64,000 bases of DNA from Croceibacterium_A sp044506885 (GTDB lineage Bacteria > Pseudomonadota > Alphaproteobacteria > Sphingomonadales > Sphingomonadaceae): positions 11,166 to 75,165 of the forward strand of contig JBIQKC010000012.1 in NCBI GenBank assembly GCA_044506885.1, in the 5' to 3' direction. Shown here piece by piece: positions 1 to 6,022 of the stretch. Within the stretch, counting starts at the first letter, position 1. Every line of letters begins with the position of its first letter. Both the position numbers and the translations under genes were made by a program. The notes below the pieces were generated by a model, which was not told the DNA's origin, did not search any database, and saw only the letters and a program-made list of their open reading frames with translations.

Positions 1-185
1 ATCGGCTGCTGGGCCTGGCCGTAGAGCGGCGGCGGCTGGAACGGCCCGGCCGGAACGGCCTGAGCGGCGAGCACGGTGACGTTGGCGATGTCCGCCGTCG
101 CCAGATCGGTGCAAGAGCGCGCGTCGGCCGCATGGGGAGCGAGCGTGGCCACGCCGGTTGCGAACAGGGCGGTAAAGTAATTCAT
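1..185 (-). CDS. Tannase/feruloyl esterase family protein, N-terminal fragment
   Basis: Only the first 61 codons lie in the window; the gene runs off the left edge. The start is the ATG at 185, which overlaps the stop of the upstream lyase gene in an ATGA junction. The product begins with a signal peptide (MNYFTALFATG...) with probable cleavage after Ala-Asp-Ala. It continues with Ser-Cys-Thr-Asp-Leu and then 'AQAVPAGPFQPP'. That Cys-x-x-Leu start plus a V-P-A-G-x-F-x-P-P segment is how mature tannase/feruloyl esterases (PF07519) usually begin. These exported enzymes hydrolyse galloyl, feruloyl or similar acyl esters. The catalytic part is outside the window, so the family call rests on the N-terminus only. 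It is the last visible gene of the operon that starts at 4851. Confidence 0.6.
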   Translation of the reverse strand, partial: MNYFTALFATGVATLAPHAADARSCTDLATADIANVTVLAAQAVPAGPFQPPPLYGQAQQP

Positions 186-1090
186 CGTTCGGCGCTGCCG
201 GCTGGCGGAAAGGCGGGTGAGCGTGCGACCCGGCCCGGCAAGTCCTTGCCCATGAGGCCAGCGAACCAGCGGTTGATGTCTATCAGGGCATCGAGATCGA
301 CGCCGGTCTCCACTTCGGAACGGCGCAGCATGTAAAGCAGATCTTCGGTCGCTACGTTGCCGGTGGCGCCCGGTGCGAAAGGGCAGCCGCCTATCCCTCC
401 GATCGAGCCGTCCAGAGTGATTGCGCCCTCAGCAAAGGCGGTCCAGGCGTTGGCGATGGCGGTGTTGCGCGTGTCGTGGAAATGGCAACGCAGGGGAATG
501 CCGGGCGCGGCCCCTCGCACCGCTCGCATGACCCGCGCCACATGCCCCGGCGTCGCCACGCCGATCGTGTCCGCTATGGCGATTTCAAGCGGAGCGGCCA
601 CGGCGAGCCGGCGCGCGATCTCAGCCACCTTTTCCGCCGCGACCTCGCCTTCGAACGGGCATCCGAAGGCCACCGATATCGTCACCTGGCAGCGGCGTCC
701 CGCCGCCCGCGCCATGCCCAGAATTTCGATGGCGTCGCTGACGGTTTCATCCGAACTGCGACCTTGGTTGGCCTTGCCGAAACCGTCGCTGGCGGAAACC
801 ACCGCGCCGATCTCGTCGACGCAGGTGGCGAGGGCGCGCTCCGCCCCGCGCCGGTTGAGCGCCAGGCCGATCTTTACCGCCTCGACGCCGGCGACCTGGG
901 CGCAGACCGCTTCGGCATCGGCCATTTGCGGGACGCGGCCGGGATGGACGAAGCTGGCCACCTCGATCCGGCGCACACCTGCCGCGACCGCTCTGCGGAT
1001 GAGTTCCGCCTTGTCGGCGGTGGCGATCACGACCGCCTCGTTTTGCAGGCCGTCGCGCGGCGAGACTTCGACGATCTCTATCCTGCTCAC
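182..1090 (-). CDS. HMG-CoA lyase family enzyme (HMG-CoA or citramalyl-CoA lyase)
   Basis: The 302-residue product is a full-length DRE-TIM metallolyase of the HMGL-like type. Visible motifs are SPRDGLQNE (residues 10-18, substrate/metal Arg-Asp), CHFHDTRNT (202-210, metal-binding His pair) and the cysteine loop GGIGGCPFAPGATGN (231-245, catalytic Cys about 236). HMG-CoA lyase cleaves HMG-CoA to acetyl-CoA and acetoacetate. The closely related (R)-citramalyl-CoA lyase of Chloroflexus gives acetyl-CoA and pyruvate. The loop reads SIGGIGGCPF rather than the classic SVAGLGGCPY, so this is a divergent subgroup. Translation starts at a GTG that overlaps the transporter stop (GTGA). The leucine-degradation partners (isovaleryl-CoA dehydrogenase, methylcrotonyl-CoA carboxylase) are not in the part of the operon seen here. 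A family III CoA-transferase in the same operon could supply its CoA-thioester substrate. Family is sure, substrate is not. Confidence 0.88.
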   Translation of the reverse strand: MSRIEIVEVSPRDGLQNEAVVIATADKAELIRRAVAAGVRRIEVASFVHPGRVPQMADAEAVCAQVAGVEAVKIGLALNRRGAERALATCVDEIGAVVSASDGFGKANQGRSSDETVSDAIEILGMARAAGRRCQVTISVAFGCPFEGEVAAEKVAEIARRLAVAAPLEIAIADTIGVATPGHVARVMRAVRGAAPGIPLRCHFHDTRNTAIANAWTAFAEGAITLDGSIGGIGGCPFAPGATGNVATEDLLYMLRRSEVETGVDLDALIDINRWFAGLMGKDLPGRVARSPAFPPAGSAER

Positions 1091-2379
1091 AGCGGAATCA
1101 CTCCGAAAAGCACCGCCGCCACGGTCATGATGACGCTGATGGCGAAGAGGAAGGGGATGGTGAAGCGTTGATGGTCAGCAAAATCCACGCCCGCGAGACC
1201 CACCAGCAGGAAGGTCGCGGGGGTCAGCGGGCTCACCGGGAAGCCGGTGGTCATCTGCCCCAGCAGCGCCGCGCGGCCGACGTCTATCGCCTGAGCGCCG
1301 CCGGCCTCCGCTATGCCGCCCAGGACCGGGAGGACGCCGAAATAGAAGCTGTCGGGATCGAACGCGAGGCTGAGCGGCATGCTCGCGAGGCCGGTGAGGA
1401 CCGGAAGATAACCGGCGGAACCGGAAGGAAGCAGGTTTGCGCCGCCAAGCGCCATGGCGTCGAGCATGCCGGTGCCTCGGAGAATGCCGGTAAACGCCCC
1501 GGCTGCAAAGACGATCGTCACCATCCACACCGCCGCCGGACCGTGGCGCTCGATGGCGTCGCGCTGGAGATCGGAGCCGGGCAGGTTGACCAGCATCGCC
1601 GTCACCGTGCCTGCGATGAAGGCGATGGCGGGAGGGAGGATCGATGTGAGCATGAGCGCGATGACTGCGATCACGGTGGCGACGTTGATCCAGTAGCGGA
1701 TACCGATCCGTTGCGGTTCGAGCTGCTCCGTATCCCGTGTTTCGGGAAAGGGAGCCGAAGCGCCCGCGCCAGCCGTACGCGTGTGCCGCACGCCGAGCCA
1801 CCAGGATGCGAAGAGCGTTGTCCCGAGGCCGACAGCGTAGACGGGCAGCAGCGGGTTGAACAGTTCCATCACCGGAACATCCAGCGCGACCGCCGCCCGC
1901 AGCGTGGGACCGCCCCAGGGCAGCATGTTGGTGACACCCGCGGCCATCGCGACGATGCACGCAAGCACGCGGCGGTCCATCCCCAGCCGGTCGTAAACCG
2001 GAACCAGCGCCGGAATGACGATCAGGAATGTTGAAGCGCCCGCGCCGTCCAACTGGACGATGGTGGTGAGGATCGCCGTTCCGGCCGCTACACGCGGAGG
2101 GTGATCGCCGGTGAACCGCAGAATTCCGTCCACTACCGGGCGGAACAGGCCGGCGTCCATCATGATGAGAAAGAACAGCACGGCGAAAAGCAGCATCGCC
2201 GCCATCGGGGCGACGGCGACCAGCCCGTCCGCCATGTGCTGGGCGACGGACGAACCCTGACCGATGACCAGCGCCGCGGCCAGCGGTATCGCCACGAAGG
2301 CGACCAGCGGCGAAAATCGCTTGGTCAGGATGGCCAGCAGGACCAGCCCGATGGTGGTGGCGCCTGCAAGCGCGAGCAT
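1087..2379 (-). CDS. CitMHS-family carboxylate:cation symporter
   Basis: The roughly 430-residue, highly hydrophobic protein has about 11-12 predicted membrane segments. It has the organisation of the CitMHS family (metal-citrate/H+ symporters), including the segments 'MLPWGGPTLRAAVALD' and 'GFPVSPLTPATFLLVGLAG'. The ATG at 2379 is chosen over an upstream in-frame ATG at 2454 because it is preceded by GAGG. It also lies five bases past the stop of the upstream esterase, and the protein then begins directly with a membrane helix (MLALAGATTIGLVLL). Family members import citrate or tricarballylate, usually as metal complexes. In this operon the likely cargo is the acid that the CoA-transferase activates. 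3-Hydroxy-3-methylglutarate and citramalate both resemble citrate, which fits, but the substrate is inferred. Confidence 0.82.
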   Translation of the reverse strand: MLALAGATTIGLVLLAILTKRFSPLVAFVAIPLAAALVIGQGSSVAQHMADGLVAVAPMAAMLLFAVLFFLIMMDAGLFRPVVDGILRFTGDHPPRVAAGTAILTTIVQLDGAGASTFLIVIPALVPVYDRLGMDRRVLACIVAMAAGVTNMLPWGGPTLRAAVALDVPVMELFNPLLPVYAVGLGTTLFASWWLGVRHTRTAGAGASAPFPETRDTEQLEPQRIGIRYWINVATVIAVIALMLTSILPPAIAFIAGTVTAMLVNLPGSDLQRDAIERHGPAAVWMVTIVFAAGAFTGILRGTGMLDAMALGGANLLPSGSAGYLPVLTGLASMPLSLAFDPDSFYFGVLPVLGGIAEAGGAQAIDVGRAALLGQMTTGFPVSPLTPATFLLVGLAGVDFADHQRFTIPFLFAISVIMTVAAVLFGVIPL

Positions 2380-2383
2380 CGCC

Positions 2384-3658
2384 TCAGTCGCCCGCGAGCT
2401 GGCGATAGGCGCGGTTGACCAGTTGTTGCAGCATTTGCTGTTCCGCGCCGCCACCCATGAAATGAGTCATCGCCAGCGCGACCCCGCGGCGTTCGCGATC
2501 GACGAAGAAATAGGTGTTGCCCGATCCCGACCAGCTGGCCGTGCCGGCCGGGAGCCCGCCGGCGGCTTCGCTCTGCGCATCACCGATCGCGAAGCCATAG
2601 CCGAAGGCGGATGTCTGTGGCCCCATTCCGGCTATTCGGACGCGCGGGACGAACAGCGCATCGACCCCCGCTTCGCTGAGTATCCGCGCACCGTCCAGCG
2701 TTCCGCCGTTGGCCAGCATCCGGGCGAAGCGCAGATAGTCGTCGGCCGTGCCGGCGATCGCGCCGCCGCCGTCGAGCAGCCGGCCGGGATCGCGATAATC
2801 CGATCGGTCGGGCGTTTCTACGACCGTCAGTCCATCGGGCGTCGCGGCATAGAGCGTGGTGAAGCGCGGAAGATCGGCGTCCGAGATGAAGAAGCCGGTG
2901 TCCTTCATTCCCAACGGCGCGAACAGCCGCTGCTCCAGAAAACGGTCGAGCCGCTGGCCGCTCACCCGTTCGATGATCGCGCCCAGTACGGTGGTCGAAT
3001 AGCTGTAGGCGAACTCCTTGCCGGGCTGGTGCAGCATCGGCGCGCGGCCCAGACGTTCGACCAGTTCGTCCAGCGTCCGCGCGGGCAGGCCGTCCTCGGG
3101 CGTCCGGCCGACAGGCGTGTCGCGCATGACGCCGTACTTGCGATAGTATTGCTGGACCGGGGTATTTCCGGTGAAGTGATAGGTTATCCCGGCCGTATGC
3201 GTCAGCAGATCGGCGACAGTCACCGGCCGCTCGACCGGTTCGGTCACCATGTTTTCAAGATCGCCCGAAACATAGACCCGCATGTCGCGCCATTCGGGAA
3301 GATACCTTTCCGCCGGATCGTCGAGCGCAATTTTGCCTTCTTCCGCCAGCATCATGATGGCGACGCTCGTTATCGGCTTCGACATGGAATAGAGGCGAAA
3401 GATCGCATAGCGGCCGAGCGGCCGACGAGTGGCGATGTCGCTGAAGCCCACCGTCACGTCCGCGAGGCGCGCGCCATCCCGCGCTATCACCACGGTTGCG
3501 CCGGGGATGCTCCCCGATGCGACGGCGGCATCGAGCGAAGCCCGTAGCTCTGCCGTAACGGACGGCGCGGCCTTGCTCGATGCCGGCGGCACGGTGGAAC
3601 AGCCCGACGTTGCCAGCAACGCCGTGACTACGAGCGCACCTGCGATGAAGCGTTTCAT
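2384..3658 (-). CDS. Beta-lactamase-fold (class C/EstB-type) serine esterase, lipoprotein
   Basis: The 424-residue product starts with a lipoprotein signal (MKRFIAGALVVTALLATSGC, lipid-attachment Cys20), so it should sit in the periplasm anchored to a membrane. It has the serine beta-lactamase-like active site S-x-x-K as SMSK (residues 91-94) and a Tyr motif YSYS near 218-221 in place of the Y-A-N of true AmpC enzymes. Proteins with S-x-x-K plus Y-S-x are mostly esterases, transesterases or peptidases of PF00144, not antibiotic-resistance enzymes. The start overlaps the CoA-transferase stop by four bases (ATGA). Placed between a CoA-transferase and a carboxylate importer, it may release the acid that those proteins handle. 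A second member of the family is encoded at 29778-31013. Confidence 0.85.
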   Translation of the reverse strand: MKRFIAGALVVTALLATSGCSTVPPASSKAAPSVTAELRASLDAAVASGSIPGATVVIARDGARLADVTVGFSDIATRRPLGRYAIFRLYSMSKPITSVAIMMLAEEGKIALDDPAERYLPEWRDMRVYVSGDLENMVTEPVERPVTVADLLTHTAGITYHFTGNTPVQQYYRKYGVMRDTPVGRTPEDGLPARTLDELVERLGRAPMLHQPGKEFAYSYSTTVLGAIIERVSGQRLDRFLEQRLFAPLGMKDTGFFISDADLPRFTTLYAATPDGLTVVETPDRSDYRDPGRLLDGGGAIAGTADDYLRFARMLANGGTLDGARILSEAGVDALFVPRVRIAGMGPQTSAFGYGFAIGDAQSEAAGGLPAGTASWSGSGNTYFFVDRERRGVALAMTHFMGGGAEQQMLQQLVNRAYRQLAGD

Positions 3659-4851
3659 TCAGCGCTCTCCTTCACGACGCCGGCGGCAATCAACGCCTCG
3701 ATTTCGGCGTCCGGGAACCCCGCATCCCGCAGTATCTGACGGGTATCGTCGCCAAGGCGCGGAGCCGGCCTGTCGGCGGCCTGTTCGGCGCCTTCCAGAC
3801 GGAATGGAGAGCGGACCGACAGGATGTCTCCTTCGGTCGGATGCGCGACCTGCTGGAACATGGCGACTTGTGCCAGATGTTCGTCGCTGAACAGATCGTC
3901 GAGCTGGTTCACCCTGGCGCAAGGCACATCGCGTTCCCGAAGGAGTGCAATCCACTCGTCGGTGCCTCGTTCTGGCGCCGCACCCTCGATGATGCCGTAG
4001 AGCATGTCGATATTGCGGCTTCGCTCCACGGGGTTCGTTACGCGCGGATCGTGCGCCAGATCGTCCCGGCCGATCAGTTCCAGGAAGCGAATCCAGTGCG
4101 CCGTAGTATAGGGGATGATGCTTACATACCCGTCCTCGGTCGCGAACGGTTTGCGGTAGGATGAGTTAAGGCGCTCGTAGCCGGTGCCGCTCAAAGGCGG
4201 TTCGAAGCTGCGCCCGCCGAGTTGCTCAACCATCAGGAAGGAAACAAGGCTCTCGAACATCGGCGCCTCGATGCACTTCGCTTCGCCCTCGCGGCGCGCC
4301 GCAAGGCCTGCCAGCACCGCAATCACCAGATGAAGCCCGCCTACCTTGTCGGCAATGATCGTACGCAGAAACCGAGGTTCGCCTGCTGCGTTGGCATTGA
4401 GGTAAGCCATGCCCGAAACCGCCTGGATCGTATCGTCGTAGGCGGGCTCGTCGGCGAAGGGCCCCTGCTGCCCGAAGCCGCTGGCGTAGCAGTAGAGGAT
4501 ACCAGGATTGCGCGCTCGACAGGCTTCGAAGTCCACTCCCAGTTTCTGCGCGGACTTCGGGCGCATATTGTGCACCACCACGTCGACCGTTTCGACCAGC
4601 CGCATCATCGCCTCGCGCCCGTCGGCGTCGCGAAGGTCGATCGCAATCGATCGCTTGTTGCGATTGCAGCCGAGGAATCCGGCTCCCATCCCCTCGCTGC
4701 GCCCCGGTCTCACGGCCCGGAACACGTCGCCCGAGGGCGGCTCCACCTTGATCACTTCGGCGCCCAGATCGCCGAGCATTTGCGTCGCGTAGGGACCAAG
4801 CACGACGGTCGTCATGTCGAGGACACGAACCCCGCATAGCAGTTTCAGCAC
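3655..4851 (-). CDS. CaiB/BaiF family III acyl-CoA transferase
   Basis: Family III CoA-transferase of about 398 residues, the usual length. The N-terminus GVRVLDMTTVVLGPYATQ and the VIKVEPPSGD stretch are typical, and the probable catalytic Asp is in IIADKVGG near residue 168. Such enzymes move CoA between an acyl-CoA donor and a free carboxylate. Relatives include succinyl-CoA:citramalate and succinate-HMG CoA-transferases. The frame is open up to a GTG at 4875, but the GTG at 4851 is preceded by GGAG six bases upstream and gives the common N-terminus, so it is preferred. This is the first gene of the minus-strand operon and faces the LysR gene. With the lyase at 182-1090 it could form a two-step 'activate and cleave' pathway. 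Confidence 0.88.
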   Translation of the reverse strand: MLKLLCGVRVLDMTTVVLGPYATQMLGDLGAEVIKVEPPSGDVFRAVRPGRSEGMGAGFLGCNRNKRSIAIDLRDADGREAMMRLVETVDVVVHNMRPKSAQKLGVDFEACRARNPGILYCYASGFGQQGPFADEPAYDDTIQAVSGMAYLNANAAGEPRFLRTIIADKVGGLHLVIAVLAGLAARREGEAKCIEAPMFESLVSFLMVEQLGGRSFEPPLSGTGYERLNSSYRKPFATEDGYVSIIPYTTAHWIRFLELIGRDDLAHDPRVTNPVERSRNIDMLYGIIEGAAPERGTDEWIALLRERDVPCARVNQLDDLFSDEHLAQVAMFQQVAHPTEGDILSVRSPFRLEGAEQAADRPAPRLGDDTRQILRDAGFPDAEIEALIAAGVVKESAE

Positions 4852-4920
4852 ATGCTTCTCCGTTTGAACGGCCACACGCTACCGATAACCTTTACATCAG
4901 AGAAATCGTGGAAGCGAATT

Positions 4921-4936
4921 GATTGATTTGACAATC
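4921..4936. promoter_or_regulatory. Candidate LysR-type operator in the divergent promoter
   Basis: The gap between the CoA-transferase and LysR genes contains the dyad GATTG-N6-CAATC. It fits the ATTG/CAAT form of the T-N11-A LysR box. LysR regulators usually bind such sites in the promoter they share with the divergent target operon. The short AT-richer stretch around it is the only plausible promoter region for both genes. Confidence 0.4.
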
Positions 4937-4963
4937 CGATGGATTGCAACGAGATGATGTTGG

Positions 4964-5890
4964 ATGAATTCCGGCGGTCGCATCAATCTCAAGCACTTGC
5001 GCGCGTTCCAGGCGGTCGCTCATCATCGTCATTTCACCCGCGCCGCCGAAGCGATCTGCATCTCGCAACCGGCGCTCAGCGCACTTATCGCGCAGCTCGA
5101 GGCCGACCTTTCGGTGACGTTGCTCAACCGCACGACACGCGCGGTCGAACTCACGCCGGTCGGCCGGGACTTCTTCGGCGCCTGCACGCGGATTCTGGCG
5201 GAGATCGATGGCGCGATCGGCGAAGCGCGCGACTACGCCCGTCTGCGCAAGGGAAGGCTCCGGCTGGCCGTCCTGCCGTCGCTGACGCGCACGTTATTGC
5301 CCGAAATCCTGTGTGCGTTTCGCGATCGGCACCCCCACGTCATTGTGTCCGTGTCCGATCTGCCCGGCGATCCGCTTGTCGAAAGGGTTGCGTCGGGACA
5401 AGTCGATCTGGGTATCGGCTATGCCGAACCGAACGCTCTTCTGCGCGCCGAGCCGCTCCTCACCGATCGTCTGATCGCGGTCGTCCGACGAGGGGCGCTG
5501 CCGGACGAGGGCAACGGTCTGTCGTGGGCCGAACTGGCGACATTCGACGTGATAGCGATGGGCCATGGCACTACGGTCCGCCGCGTGATGGACGAAGGCG
5601 CCCGACGCGCGGGCGTGACCTTGCGCATAGTGCTGGAATCGCAACAGATGCCGACCGCGATCGCCTATGCGCGGGCGGGACTCGGTATTGCCGTTCTGCC
5701 GAGCACGGCGATAACGCCAGGCGAAGCCCCCGATCTGGCGACGATCACGATAACCGGGCCTTCGATCGAGCGTCATCTGTCCATTCTGAGCCGCAATCAC
5801 CTTCCGATGTCACCGGCCGCCGAAGTGTTCGGCGACATGCTGCTGGCTCATATCCGTGGCAACATATCCGCGCGGCAGGAACCGGCCTGA
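4964..5890 (+). CDS. LysR-family transcriptional regulator
   Basis: The 308-residue protein has a LysR winged helix at the N-terminus: LRAFQAVAHHRHFTRAAEAI, then SQPALSALIAQLE and LLNRTTRAVELTPVGRDFF. A periplasmic-binding-protein-like effector domain follows from about residue 95. It is divergent from the 4851-1 operon and directly upstream of TonB receptor 1. It is therefore a candidate activator of the operon, with a pathway acid or CoA intermediate as co-inducer. That regulatory link is inferred from position. The ATG at 4964 places the HTH at the normal distance from the N-terminus. Confidence 0.9.
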   Translation: MNSGGRINLKHLRAFQAVAHHRHFTRAAEAICISQPALSALIAQLEADLSVTLLNRTTRAVELTPVGRDFFGACTRILAEIDGAIGEARDYARLRKGRLRLAVLPSLTRTLLPEILCAFRDRHPHVIVSVSDLPGDPLVERVASGQVDLGIGYAEPNALLRAEPLLTDRLIAVVRRGALPDEGNGLSWAELATFDVIAMGHGTTVRRVMDEGARRAGVTLRIVLESQQMPTAIAYARAGLGIAVLPSTAITPGEAPDLATITITGPSIERHLSILSRNHLPMSPAAEVFGDMLLAHIRGNISARQEPA

Positions 5891-5894
5891 ACTT

Positions 5895-5931
5895 TTATTC
5901 ATAAAATTATCAGATTAGTTTATCTGAATAA
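5895..5931. promoter_or_regulatory. AT-rich nested inverted repeats upstream of TonB receptor 1
   Basis: Two nested dyads are visible: TTATTCA (5895-5901) with TGAATAA (5925-5931), and CAGAT (5911-5915) with ATCTG (5922-5926). The stretch 5891-5950 is strikingly AT-rich compared with its surroundings. It lies between the LysR stop and the receptor start, and is a likely promoter/operator or an RNA hairpin in the leader. Confidence 0.4.
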
Positions 5932-6022
5932 TCAATTTCTCTTATTGAAATTACCTCTCCTAAGTCTCCTGCGCACAAAACCGGCGCGCCTCGGCGGCGC
6001 CGGTGGACCGGGAGAGAAAAGC

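Noticed and set aside
357..2034. Long plus-strand frames across the lyase and transporter genes
   Set aside because: Shadow frames rich in Arg, His and Ser with no recognisable motif; the minus-strand genes are conserved and overlap as an operon.
2384..3658. Antibiotic-resistance beta-lactamase
   Set aside because: S-x-x-K is present but the tyrosine motif is Y-S-Y-S, and the operon is catabolic; an esterase is more likely. The same applies to 29778-31013.
182..4851. Reading the CoA-transferase/HMG-CoA lyase operon as leucine degradation
   Set aside because: No isovaleryl-CoA dehydrogenase, methylcrotonyl-CoA carboxylase or hydratase gene is present, and a carboxylate importer plus exported esterases do not fit that pathway.
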